Positions 1 to 7,154 of a DNA stretch of 11,020 bases are shown piece after piece. Position numbers and translations under genes: made by a program. Below the pieces are notes generated by a model. The model had not been told where the DNA came from. It saw only the letters and a program-made list of their open reading frames with translations, and made no database searches. Location: positions 1 to 11,020 of the forward strand of contig JAUWSR010000102.1 in NCBI GenBank assembly GCA_030609975.1. The letters run 5' to 3'. Numbering within the stretch: position 1 is the first letter of the stretch; each line of letters opens with the position of its first letter. This stretch comes from Acidobacteriota bacterium (GTDB lineage Bacteria > Acidobacteriota > Aminicenantia > Aminicenantales > Aminicenantaceae).

Positions 1-725
1 ACTCCCAAAGAATAGATATCAGAGCGCTGATCTAAGGTTTTGCCTTCTACCTGCTCAGGGGAGAAATATTTAGGAGTCCCCACCACAACGCCGGAGTCGG
101 TGAGATCCTTGGTCTCTTGGGACAGGGCAATGCCAAAATCCATGATCCGAATATTCCCCTGCATGTCGATCATGATGTTGCCCGGCTTGAGATCACGGTG
201 AATCACACCCAGCCTGTGTGCTTCGGACAAGCCTTGGCAGATCTGGATCCCGAGGGTGACCGCTTTCCTGCTCATCAAAGGCCCCATGCGGATCAGGGAT
301 TTTTTGAGATCCTCACCCGAAACATATTCCATGGTAATAAATCTTGTGTCTCCTTCCCTACCCAGGTCATACATGCGGCAGACATGTCTGTGCGCAATCT
401 TCCGTGTTGTTATCAGTTCGTTCTGGAAACGTTCGATGAGTTTCCGGTTCGAGGCAACATCCGGGCGGATAAGCTTGACAGCCACACGCTCACCGATCTC
501 TTTATCGATGGCTTTATAAACCCTGCCCATCCCCCCAAAACCCAATTCTTCAATGATCTTATATCGCCCGGCAAGAGTGCTTCCGGTTTTTAAGCGCAAA
601 GGTTTAAAATCGATGGTTTCGGTACGGTCTTCAAGAGTATCTTCGAGGGAGTCCAGACGCGCAGCACAATTGCTGCAAAATGTCGTGTTGTCCGGATTTT
701 CGAAATGGCACTTAGGACATTCCAT
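1..725 (-). CDS. Zinc-ribbon serine/threonine protein kinase, N-terminal part (runs off left edge)
   Basis: This is a Hanks-type protein kinase that phosphorylates Ser/Thr on partner proteins. Reading leftward from ATG at 725-723, 241 codons are visible. Residues 3-20 form a four-cysteine zinc ribbon (C3, C6, C17, C20), followed by a short acidic linker. The kinase domain starts near residue 54 with a glycine-rich loop (GFGGMGRVY, 62-70), lysine K84 in VAVK, a helix-C glutamate near E103, the HRDLKPGN catalytic loop (176-183), DFG at 196-198, and GTPKYFSPEQ (216-225). All visible catalytic residues are intact, so it should be active. The sequence ends soon after the activation segment, near the SDIYSLG motif. 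The missing remainder would normally hold the rest of the C-lobe and often a transmembrane helix plus a sensor or TPR domain. The start is supported by an upstream AGGGGAG, although its 12-base spacing is a little long. The substrate cannot be told. Confidence 0.93.
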   Translation of the reverse strand, partial: MECPKCHFENPDNTTFCSNCAARLDSLEDTLEDRTETIDFKPLRLKTGSTLAGRYKIIEELGFGGMGRVYKAIDKEIGERVAVKLIRPDVASNRKLIERFQNELITTRKIAHRHVCRMYDLGREGDTRFITMEYVSGEDLKKSLIRMGPLMSRKAVTLGIQICQGLSEAHRLGVIHRDLKPGNIMIDMQGNIRIMDFGIALSQETKDLTDSGVVVGTPKYFSPEQVEGKTLDQRSDIYSLG

Positions 726-761
726 GGTGAGTCAAAACTCCCCTAAAATTTTTGTAAGTAT

Positions 762-790
762 AAAATAATAGGTTGGATACGAATAGTCAA
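762..790 (-). promoter_or_regulatory. Promoter of the protein kinase gene
   Basis: On the minus strand, TTGACT (790-785) and TATTTT (767-762) are separated by 17 bases, a good sigma70-type match. The predicted transcript starts near 755 and gives a leader of about 30 bases before the kinase ATG at 725. Seen by eye only. Confidence 0.5.
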
Positions 791-856
791 ATCTTTCTTG
801 GCTCCGCCTGGGTTTATGGACCTCAATCGTATTGCTCAGAAAAGGATTTATCCGCC

Positions 857-976
857 CTAATACAGACACGTTTTAGTTTCATCCGCAAATACTCGGATAA
901 GCTCAGGTTCTGCATCAAAAAAATGGTCCGGTACTCTTCCTTCAAGGGCGGCCAGAAATCGCTGTTTCGACGTCAT
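857..976 (-). pseudogene. Truncated start of a uroporphyrinogen-decarboxylase-family gene
   Basis: A 39-codon frame runs from ATG (976-974) to TAG (859-857). Its first 18 residues, MTSKQRFLAALEGRVPDH, closely follow the usual opening of URO-D family proteins such as the MtaA/CmuA corrinoid methyltransferases (M-T-S-x-E-R-x-x-A-A-L-x-G-x-x-P-D). The family is normally about 340 residues, so this is at most a stub. Residues after PDH (FFDAEPELIRVFADET...) do not continue the expected RVPV strand. They look more like a piece from deeper in such a protein (a PEL-x-x-x-FADE segment), which would imply an internal deletion. AAGG sits five bases before the ATG and a promoter-like pair lies upstream, as expected for a gene that was once expressed. 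The family call rests on recalled motifs, without a search. Confidence 0.42.
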
Positions 977-1025
977 CTGTACCTTATATTCACAGAAAAC
1001 AAGGGCCTGATCTATCCTATCTCCG

Positions 1026-1054
1026 TGTATAGCACAACCCCCTCAGCCTTACAA
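1026..1054 (-). promoter_or_regulatory. Possible promoter of the URO-D-like remnant
   Basis: On the minus strand, TTGTAA (1054-1049) and TATACA (1031-1026) are separated by 17 bases. Transcription would begin near 1019, about 43 bases before the ATG at 976. Fair match by eye; it may be a relic. Confidence 0.33.
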
Positions 1055-1113
1055 GACAAAGGGAGTGAGACGAATATATCGGCTTCAGCGTCCTATCTTT
1101 AAAGAAAAGACCA

Positions 1114-1152
1114 TTGATTTCTACACATTATTTTGTGTATAATTATGTGTAG
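1114..1152 (+). promoter_or_regulatory. vapBC promoter with overlapping palindromic operator
   Basis: TTGATT (1114-1119) and a perfect TATAAT (1138-1143) are 18 bases apart. A perfect 8-base inverted repeat, CTACACAT (1121-1128) and ATGTGTAG (1145-1152), brackets the -10 box. A further TGTGT at 1134-1138 adds a third half-site of the same kind. Autoregulation by the antitoxin or the VapBC complex is known for this family; that this palindrome is the binding site is inferred from its position. The downstream arm runs into the AGGAGA Shine-Dalgarno site (1151-1156). Confidence 0.7.
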
Positions 1153-1161
1153 GAGAAATTC

Positions 1162-1359
1162 ATGGCAACCAACCTGGCACTGGATGATAACTTGATCATG
1201 GAGGCAAAACGTATCGGAAAACACAAAACCAAGAGAGAGGCAGTAACCAGAGCCCTTGAGGAGTACATCCAGCATCACAAGCAGCTCGAAATATTGGATG
1301 TATTCGGGAAGATCGAAATTGATGCTGATTATGACCACAGAGTACATAGAAAACGATGA
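1162..1359 (+). CDS. vapB: VapB-type antitoxin (type II toxin-antitoxin)
   Basis: This 65-residue protein should neutralise the adjacent PIN-domain toxin and, with it, repress its own promoter. The N-terminal part (MATNLALDDNLIMEAKRIG) reads as a ribbon strand and helix typical of VapB antitoxins. It is followed by the hallmark KTKREAVTRALEEYI helix (about 22-36). The C-terminal DADYDHRVHRKR tail resembles the flexible toxin-binding segment of this family. AGGAGA lies five bases before the ATG. The last four bases (ATGA) overlap the toxin start, so the two are translationally coupled, with the antitoxin first as usual. Length is normal for the family. The DNA site is probably the palindrome at 1121-1152. 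Confidence 0.9.
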   Translation: MATNLALDDNLIMEAKRIGKHKTKREAVTRALEEYIQHHKQLEILDVFGKIEIDADYDHRVHRKR

Positions 1360-1778
1360 AAGTTCTTGTGGATACTTCCGTATGGTCACTGGCCCTAAGA
1401 AGGCCTAAGCAGAAAAAACAGAATGAATTCATTGTCACCGAATTGAAAGAGCTTATTCAGGAGGGTCGAGCGATGATCTTCGGCTCTATAAGACAGGAAT
1501 TGTTATCCGGGATCTCAAACCCGGATCAATTTCGCCTGCTAAAGAACAAACTCCACTCCTTCCCGGACCTGCCTGTCTCAACATCAGATTTTGAAAGAGC
1601 GGCAGAATTTTTCAATGATTGTCGAGCGAAAGGCATTCAGGGCTCTCACTTCGACTTCCTGATCTGTGCCATCTCAAAGAGATATAAATTGTCCATATTT
1701 ACTCGAGATAACGACTTTTACAAATTTGCAAATATCCTTGATATCACGCTCCACGCCCCACGAAATGGTTCTGTGTAA
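1356..1778 (+). CDS. vapC: VapC-type toxin, PIN-domain ribonuclease
   Basis: The product is a 140-residue PIN-domain endoribonuclease, which in this family cleaves tRNA or rRNA and arrests growth when unbound by VapB. It opens with MKVLVDTSVW, giving the first metal-binding aspartate D6. The other acidic residues fall where expected: E48 (IRQELLSG), D100 (HFDFLICA) and D118 with nearby D120 (IFTRDNDF). All are present, so the toxin should be functional. It has no Shine-Dalgarno site of its own of any strength and overlaps vapB by ATGA, which makes its synthesis dependent on antitoxin translation. The RNA target cannot be read from the sequence. Confidence 0.92.
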   Translation: MKVLVDTSVWSLALRRPKQKKQNEFIVTELKELIQEGRAMIFGSIRQELLSGISNPDQFRLLKNKLHSFPDLPVSTSDFERAAEFFNDCRAKGIQGSHFDFLICAISKRYKLSIFTRDNDFYKFANILDITLHAPRNGSV

Positions 1779-1820
1779 GAAATATGATCGACTTATTCGC
1801 ATCTGGAGGTTTGTTTGTTC

Positions 1821-1826
1821 TATAAT
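1821..1826 (+). promoter_or_regulatory. Possible -10 box ahead of the S15 hydrolase
   Basis: A perfect TATAAT lies 20 bases before the hydrolase ATG, but no convincing -35 element sits at the right distance (1798-1803 is CGCATC). Either an activator helps or the gene is read partly from vapBC. Confidence 0.3.
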
Positions 1827-1845
1827 ACAGAAGATGCTTTAAACC

Positions 1846-3915
1846 ATGATAAAAAAACTCACATTTTTTTTGGGTATTATCTCGACACTGGTCCTCGTAC
1901 TTCCTGGGCCGGCCTGTAAAGACTCCAAACCCAGCGTATCTCCTCCAGTCTACGACTTCGAGATCGTAAGAGACTGGATGACTATGCCGGACGGCATCAA
2001 GCTTTCCGTCACTTATTTCATGCCGGTTTCGAAAAGATCCGAGGAAAAATTCCCAGTCCTTTTGGAAATGCTGCCCTACCGCAAAGATGATGTCTTTTAC
2101 CAAAGGGATTATCCTCTCTTCACCTATTTTGTCCGACGCGGTTACGTCGTGGCCAAGGTAGATATCCGGGGGACCGGCACTTCAGAAGGAAAAGTCCCCC
2201 CGCGCGAGTACTCGGAATCTGAGCTGAACGATGCTGTCGAGATCATCGGACAGCTGGCGACAGCCCCCTGGTCCAATGGGAACATAGGAATGTGGGGTAT
2301 CTCCTGGGGCGGATTCAACGCTATCCAGGTAGCCATGCGCCGTCCCCCCGGCCTTAAGGCCATCATGGCCAGCTGTGCCACCGACGACCTCTATCATGAC
2401 GACGTGCATTTCATCGACGGCATCTATCATGTGGATCAGTATGAGCTGCGCATCGATACACGTCTAGCTCTGCCGCGTTGGCCGGACTATAAATTGGATA
2501 CGGCTTATTTTGAGGACCGCTTCGAAGCTTATCCCTGGTTTTTGACCTACCTTAAAAATCAAAGAGATGGTGAATTTTGGAGGAAAAATTCTCTGCGCTG
2601 GGATTATGAGGCCATCCAAATCCCTGTGTACCTTCTGGGTGGGCTTCTGGACGGCTACCGGGACAGCATCCCCCGCATGCTGGAGAACATGAAAGTTCCC
2701 ATCCGGGCTGAACTGGGCCCCTACAACCATGCCTGGCCGGATAACGCTGTGCCTGGACCGAACTATGAATGGCGGCACGAATTGATACGCTGGTGGGATC
2801 ACTGGCTCAAAGGCCTGGACACAGGCATTATGGATGACCCCCGCTTTGCTCTGTTCGCCCGAGAGGGTCATCCTCCCGACACACAGCTCAAAACCATTCC
2901 GGGACAATGGCGTTACGAAGACTGGCCCCTGCAGAGAACCCGATGGACGGATTTTTTCCCTGCCGCCGAGCTGGGATTGACGAGCAGCCCTGAAAACCCC
3001 GGCGTGGATAAACTCGAGTATCTCCCAGATGCAGGCATCGAGGCCGGCTACTGGTGGGGAGAACTGACTCCGGATATGGGAGAAACGGATGCAGGTTGTT
3101 TGGTCTATGACAGCAAGCCGCTCAAAGAGCCAATTGAGATTTTAGGCTTTCCCCAAGTCCATCTTAAAGTCAGCGTTGATGTAAAACTGGCCCATTGGAT
3201 CGTGCGATTGGAGGATGTTCATCCCGATGGCCGGGTTTCTCTGGTTACAGGTGCTGCAATAAACGGATCGCAGAGAAAGTCCCGCGTGGCGCCGGAATAT
3301 CTGGTCCCTGGAGAGGTCTATGAGTTGGCTGTTCCCCTCCATTTTACCACCTGGACCTTTTCAGCCGGGCACAGGATCCGATTGGCAGTTTCGAATGCTC
3401 TGTTTCCCATGCTCTGGCCCACTCCATATCCCATGACCTCTCAACTCTATATAGGAGAAAGGGCAACCCGGCTCGTGCTGCCGGTCATTCCACCGGAAGA
3501 CAGACCGGTCCCCGCTTTTCTCCCGCCTCAGCCGCGAGAAACCCGCCCGGACGCACGCAGCCTACCGAGCCCGGGCTGGCCCTATAAACATCTCGTCAGC
3601 CGCGATCCCGAGAGCGGGATCACTCAGGTTGAGTGGGAGGGGGAAAACCGGTGGGAGATCGAAGACCACAAGTACATCATGATCGATAAAACCCTCTATC
3701 GTACCAATACAAACGATCCTGCCGACTCGAGCTTTCAGGGGGAGAGTATACGTGTGATCCAGATGCCCGAGCGAATGTTGGAGCTGAAGACCCTGATCCA
3801 GGTTCGCTCCGATTTAGAAAACTTTTACGTGAACTTCACCCGTCAAATTTTTGAAAACGATCAGATGGTCAGAGAGCGCACCTGGGAAGAAACCATTCCC
3901 CGAGAATTCAATTGA
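1846..3915 (+). CDS. Exported S15/CocE-NonD family serine hydrolase (X-Pro dipeptidyl-peptidase-like)
   Basis: This 689-residue alpha/beta-hydrolase belongs to the S15/CocE group, whose members cleave Xaa-Pro dipeptides, acyl or ester bonds, or beta-lactam-like amides. An N-terminal basic-hydrophobic signal (1-23) ends in LPGPAC. C24 could be lipidated, but proline at -2 and glycine at -3 make a poor lipobox, so a cleaved signal peptide is also possible. The hydrolase core covers about 37-350, with DIRGTGTSEG (106-115), nucleophile S153 in WGISWGG, candidate acid D269 in GGLLDGYRD, and H295 in GPYNHAWPD. A C-terminal jelly-roll domain follows (about 356-550, ending in the FSAGHRIRLAVSNALFP region). 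The final 120 or so residues (ending WEETIPREFN) are extra compared with CocE (about 570 residues). The Shine-Dalgarno site is weak. The true substrate, peptide or ester, is open. Confidence 0.88.
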   Translation: MIKKLTFFLGIISTLVLVLPGPACKDSKPSVSPPVYDFEIVRDWMTMPDGIKLSVTYFMPVSKRSEEKFPVLLEMLPYRKDDVFYQRDYPLFTYFVRRGYVVAKVDIRGTGTSEGKVPPREYSESELNDAVEIIGQLATAPWSNGNIGMWGISWGGFNAIQVAMRRPPGLKAIMASCATDDLYHDDVHFIDGIYHVDQYELRIDTRLALPRWPDYKLDTAYFEDRFEAYPWFLTYLKNQRDGEFWRKNSLRWDYEAIQIPVYLLGGLLDGYRDSIPRMLENMKVPIRAELGPYNHAWPDNAVPGPNYEWRHELIRWWDHWLKGLDTGIMDDPRFALFAREGHPPDTQLKTIPGQWRYEDWPLQRTRWTDFFPAAELGLTSSPENPGVDKLEYLPDAGIEAGYWWGELTPDMGETDAGCLVYDSKPLKEPIEILGFPQVHLKVSVDVKLAHWIVRLEDVHPDGRVSLVTGAAINGSQRKSRVAPEYLVPGEVYELAVPLHFTTWTFSAGHRIRLAVSNALFPMLWPTPYPMTSQLYIGERATRLVLPVIPPEDRPVPAFLPPQPRETRPDARSLPSPGWPYKHLVSRDPESGITQVEWEGENRWEIEDHKYIMIDKTLYRTNTNDPADSSFQGESIRVIQMPERMLELKTLIQVRSDLENFYVNFTRQIFENDQMVRERTWEETIPREFN

Positions 3916-3971
3916 CCGGGAGCAACTCCTTAGTTCCGCAGTATCCTTTACAATATCGATCTTAATTTAGA

Positions 3972-6632
3972 TCATTCATATCGCAGCGAATTGATGGGAT
4001 CCGCGGTCGCGGCACGTAGGGACTGGTAACTCACCGTTATTAGGGCGATCAATAAAGTCAACAGCGCAGCCAGAACAAATTCCATCCAGGTGGGCTGAAC
4101 GTGATAAGCGAAATTGGCCAGCCATTTGGTCATGGCGAAGTAGGCGATCGGCCAGGCAATGAGATTGGCCAGCAAAACCCATTTGGCAAAATCCTTGGAC
4201 AATAGCAAGGTGATGTTGCCCAGGGAAGCGCCCATCACCTTTCGCACCCCGATCTCCTTGGTGCGGCGTTCGGCCGTGAAGGAGGCCAGGCCGAATAAGC
4301 CCAAACAGGAGATGATAATCGCAAACACACTGAAATAGCCAAACATCTGCATCATCTTGGCTTCGTTGCGGTAGAGGGCGACGATGCGGTCGTCCAAAAA
4401 GTCATATTTAACCGGAGATTCAGGATGAAAACGGGCCCACACTGCCTTGAGGTGGTCCAAAGCCTCAGGTGTACGACCGCTAACCACCCGCATAGCTACG
4501 GTATTGACCTGACTGGGTTGGAGATACGTGATAACAGGCCGTATCTCACGGTGGAGGGACTCATAATTAAAATCGGCAGCGACTCCGATGACACGACCGC
4601 TCTTATTGGGCGCAAAGGTCCCGATCAGAGTCCCAACAGCCTGCTCGGGACTCTCAAATCCCAACCTGAGGACCGCCGTTTCATTCAGGATAAAAGCCTC
4701 TCTGAGATCGGTGGCATACTCACGTGAAAAATTCCGCCCGGCGATGATCTTGATGTTATAGGTATTAAAAAAATCATGCGTCACACGGTTGTGGGGCATT
4801 CCAAAAGGGCTGTTCTGCCGTTCCCCGTTGATCTCGATCCAAAATCCGGGAGCGTCCGCCAGCATCCCGGTAGGGGCTCTTTTGGACAGGGTGGCCTCTT
4901 CGATGTGGGGACTGCTGATAAGATTTTGCCGGATATCCTCCCACTTGTTACGTATGATCGAGTCTGAAGGCAGCATGACGATATGATCTCTCTGAAAGCC
5001 CAGGTCAGCCGTCATGAGATAATGCATCTGTCGATAGACGATACCTACGCTTATTATCAAACAGATGGAGATGGCGAACTGAAACACCACCAGGACCGTA
5101 CGCAAGCGGGTTCCCTTAATTCCCCGGGTCAGTTCACCGCGCAGGATCGAGGCAGGCTTGAAGGCCGATATATAAAAGGCGGGGTACAGTCCGGCCACCA
5201 GCCCGGTGGTAAGCAGCACTCCCAGCAGGATCACGATCCCCATGGGATTGAGCAGGAAACCGAAACTGAGGGCACGGCCGGAGAAGTTGTTGAAAAAGGG
5301 CAGCACCATTGCCACGAGACCAATAGAAAAAATCAAGGCCAGAAAGGCAAAAAACACCGATTCGCCCAAAAACTGTGCCGTCAGAACACGGCGGTTCGCC
5401 CCCACCACCTTACGCAGACCGACCTCTTTCGCACGCTGAGTAGCCCGTGCCGTAGACAGATTCATAAAATTGATACAGGCAATGATCAGCACAAAAATCG
5501 CGACGAGAGTGAACAACCTTACATAACGAATGTCAAAGTTGGGTTCGAGCTCGTTGGGAAATCGGGAGTTGAGGTGGATATCGGTGACTTTTGTCAGCTG
5601 CAGAGTGGTCCCCCTGCTGGCCATGATCGTAGTGCCGTCGGAATCCTTACGCGTACCCAAGGTCTTGTCGATAAAGGCCGGGATCTTAGCACGAAGATCC
5701 TCGATATCAATGCCCTCTGCCAGTCTCATGTAGGAATAGGTCACATTGTCGGTGAAGTTGGTTGTGCCCAGGAAATAATCATCCCCTCGATAGGATTGGC
5801 CTTTCAAGGATACATAGGACACCAAAAAATCATAGTGAACGTGCATGTTGGGGGGCATGTCCTGCATAACTCCGGTCACCTGAACAAGTTGATCGTCGCG
5901 CAGCTTCATCTGTTTGCCCATGGGGCTTTTGGTGCCAAAATACTTACGGGCCATAGATTCGGAGATAACAATGGTTGCGGGGTCTTTGAGAGCGGCAGCG
6001 GGATCTCCTTCTTGGAGAGGAAGCGTAAAGATCTCAAATATGTCTTCCTCGGCAAAAAACAAGCGATTCTCGATGAAGTGTTTGTCTCCCAGGCTAACGC
6101 GGATATTGCCGGCATCAGCCGTGCGGGCGATGTGCTCGATCTCGGGGAATTCCTCCTCCATGAAGGGAACGAAGGAAGGTGCCACGGAACAGAATCCGCC
6201 CCGGATAGATCCATCCGGACTTGTCCAGATTCGCTCGATGCGGAAGATGCGGTCCGCATGGTCGTGATGCATGTCAAAACTCAACTCGTAACGAACGAAA
6301 AAGAGGATCAAGATACAAACCGCCATACCTAAAGCAAGTCCCAGAATATTTATGAAAGAATATCCCTTGTGTCTTTTAATAATACGCCGCGCGATTTTAA
6401 AATAATTTTTAAGCATGTTCACACTCCAGCAGATGGAACTTTCGATATAGGCAGGGACCAGTTTGACGATATGCCACAGGTACCAAATCCTTGCCTTGGA
6501 TTCACCCGTCTCCTTGGTTTTGTAGTGATAGATCTCTTCAAAATCACCTAGCAGAGATTCTTCATCACAATCGTTCACCACGTGCTTAAGAAGAGAAGCA
6601 AAAAATTTCGGAGACCGTTTGTATATCTTCAT
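3972..6632 (-). CDS. ABC transporter permease, FtsX/MacB type, with N-terminal prefix domain
   Basis: This 886-residue inner-membrane protein has the duplicated MacB/FtsX permease plan. Residues 1-75 form a soluble prefix (containing ESLLGDFEEIYHYK) typical of PadR-linked permeases. Then come a first transmembrane helix (about 91-114), a large periplasmic domain (115-370), helices near 371-393, 423-447, 463-490 and 512-535, a second periplasmic domain (about 540-755), and three final helices. The two coupling-loop motifs, KEVGLRKVVGA (402-412) and KEIGVRKVMGA near the C-terminus, mark the two halves. No ATPase gene is present in the window, so it is an orphan permease that must borrow an ATPase from elsewhere. 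Its start lies 11 bases after the padR stop with no strong Shine-Dalgarno site, which suggests one transcript controlled by PadR. The cargo is unknown; efflux or lipoprotein/peptide handling are the family roles. It converges on the S15 hydrolase, 56 bases away, with no clear terminator between. Confidence 0.92.
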   Translation of the reverse strand: MKIYKRSPKFFASLLKHVVNDCDEESLLGDFEEIYHYKTKETGESKARIWYLWHIVKLVPAYIESSICWSVNMLKNYFKIARRIIKRHKGYSFINILGLALGMAVCILILFFVRYELSFDMHHDHADRIFRIERIWTSPDGSIRGGFCSVAPSFVPFMEEEFPEIEHIARTADAGNIRVSLGDKHFIENRLFFAEEDIFEIFTLPLQEGDPAAALKDPATIVISESMARKYFGTKSPMGKQMKLRDDQLVQVTGVMQDMPPNMHVHYDFLVSYVSLKGQSYRGDDYFLGTTNFTDNVTYSYMRLAEGIDIEDLRAKIPAFIDKTLGTRKDSDGTTIMASRGTTLQLTKVTDIHLNSRFPNELEPNFDIRYVRLFTLVAIFVLIIACINFMNLSTARATQRAKEVGLRKVVGANRRVLTAQFLGESVFFAFLALIFSIGLVAMVLPFFNNFSGRALSFGFLLNPMGIVILLGVLLTTGLVAGLYPAFYISAFKPASILRGELTRGIKGTRLRTVLVVFQFAISICLIISVGIVYRQMHYLMTADLGFQRDHIVMLPSDSIIRNKWEDIRQNLISSPHIEEATLSKRAPTGMLADAPGFWIEINGERQNSPFGMPHNRVTHDFFNTYNIKIIAGRNFSREYATDLREAFILNETAVLRLGFESPEQAVGTLIGTFAPNKSGRVIGVAADFNYESLHREIRPVITYLQPSQVNTVAMRVVSGRTPEALDHLKAVWARFHPESPVKYDFLDDRIVALYRNEAKMMQMFGYFSVFAIIISCLGLFGLASFTAERRTKEIGVRKVMGASLGNITLLLSKDFAKWVLLANLIAWPIAYFAMTKWLANFAYHVQPTWMEFVLAALLTLLIALITVSYQSLRAATADPINSLRYE

Positions 6633-6643
6633 TCTATTCTTGA

Positions 6644-6961
6644 CTAAGTTGTGCTCTTGGAGAGATTCTCCCAGAGGTCGTCGCTGACCTTTTTATAGGC
6701 AAACAAAGCCTCAAAGCCATCCTTGGTCAGACTGTAGATCTTTTTCCTGCGGCCGCCTCTGATGGCCGTGGCCTCACTAAAACGCGATTCGATATAGCCG
6801 TACTGATCCAGCCGGCTCAAAGGCAGATGCACCGAGGTCAGGGACTCCTTTTTTCCAAGGGCTTGAGAAAGATGTTTCTGAATGGCGATAAGATAGGCCT
6901 CATCTTGTAGATTGAGGATGGAAAGCAAAATCAGCTCTTCCTTTCGGGTTAGGGTTTTCAT
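6644..6961 (-). CDS. PadR-family transcriptional regulator
   Basis: A 105-residue winged-helix repressor of the short PadR class. Residues 1-75 contain the recognition region: EELILLSILNLQDEAYLIAI, a serine-rich helix ending in HLPLSRLDQYGYIES, and the wing with RGGRRKKIYSLTKDG (about 69-83). A short C-terminal helix would mediate dimerisation. In many genomes this PadR type sits directly before a prefix-domain FtsX/MacB permease, exactly as here, and is thought to control it. The start has GGGAGA four bases upstream. A perfect inverted repeat at 6978-7006, 17 to 45 bases before the ATG, is the likely operator. The inducing ligand is unknown. Confidence 0.9.
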   Translation of the reverse strand: MKTLTRKEELILLSILNLQDEAYLIAIQKHLSQALGKKESLTSVHLPLSRLDQYGYIESRFSEATAIRGGRRKKIYSLTKDGFEALFAYKKVSDDLWENLSKSTT

Positions 6962-6977
6962 TCTTTCTCCCGGTCGC

Positions 6978-7006
6978 TATATGTTTCTATTTACTTGTAA
7001 CATATA
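6978..7006 (-). promoter_or_regulatory. Candidate PadR operator
   Basis: A perfect 8-base dyad, TATATGTT (6978-6985) and AACATATA (6999-7006), with a 13-base spacer, lies immediately upstream of padR. PadR sites are commonly ATGT/ACAT dyads of this size. The region is AT-rich and could overlap the promoter, but I see no clear -35/-10 pair. Confidence 0.5.
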
Positions 7007-7154
7007 TATAGACGAAATTGTACCAAAAAGGTTTAAGGTTTTTTAGGGCCAGTTGAGCATGCATGGCTGCAGAATTAGAGGCTTTGGCGATCTTGGAGGA
7101 GAGAACGTTGTAAAGCCTCTGTAGGCTTTCTTTACGAGCTTCATTCTCCTCCAC
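6987..7154 (-). CDS. Possible small ORF overlapping the end of the M28 peptidase gene
   Basis: A 55-codon frame starts at GTG (7154-7152), 14 bases inside the peptidase gene, and ends at TAG (6989-6987) within the padR operator region. The predicted product begins VEENEARKESLQRLYNVLSS, continues with an amphipathic helix (KIAKASNSAAMHAQLALKNL) and ends in aromatic residues. An alternative 33-codon frame starts at ATG (7144-7142), overlapping the peptidase stop as ATGA just behind GGAGGAGA, and ends at 7043. Neither resembles a known family, and the hairpins at 7077-7129 lie across both. Chance ORFs in a 3' untranslated region are quite likely. Confidence 0.18.
   Translation of the reverse strand: MEENEARKESLQRLYNVLSSKIAKASNSAAMHAQLALKNLKPFWYNFVYIYVTSK
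7077..7129 (-). repeat. Three-part inverted repeat giving two competing hairpins
   Basis: AGAGGCTTT (7077-7085), its exact reverse complement AAAGCCTCT (7112-7120), and AGGCTTT (7123-7129) lie just past the M28 peptidase stop. In the minus-strand transcript a tight 7-base-pair hairpin with a 4-base loop (7112-7129) excludes a 9-base-pair hairpin with a 26-base loop (7077-7120). There is no U-tract after either, so a normal intrinsic terminator is not supported. It may be a 3'-end processing or stability element. Confidence 0.4.

Larger units (their letters stand above)
726..1161. other. Gene-poor stretch between kinase and vapBC
   Basis: About 435 bases contain no convincing intact gene. They hold the kinase promoter (762-790), a short minus-strand reading frame that looks like a decayed gene start (857-976) with its own promoter (1026-1054), and the vapBC promoter/operator (1114-1152). 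A 109-codon plus-strand frame at 773-1102 starts at TTG, lacks a clear Shine-Dalgarno site and overlaps all of these. It resembles no family I recognise, so I do not call it. Confidence 0.5.

Noticed and set aside
117..593. 158-codon plus-strand frame at the left end
   Set aside because: It is antisense to the protein kinase, whose motifs are unambiguous on the minus strand.
773..1102. 109-codon plus-strand frame before vapB
   Set aside because: It has a TTG start, no clear ribosome site and no familiar motif, and it covers two minus-strand promoters and the URO-D-like remnant.
3958..3973. GATCT/AGATC hairpin between the convergent hydrolase and permease genes
   Set aside because: Only five base pairs with no U-tract on either side; too weak to call a terminator.
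4983..6332. 449-codon open frame on the plus strand
   Set aside because: It lies wholly antisense to the well-supported ABC permease. Its translation is rich in His, Gln and Gly with no domain pattern, as expected from the opposite strand of a real gene.
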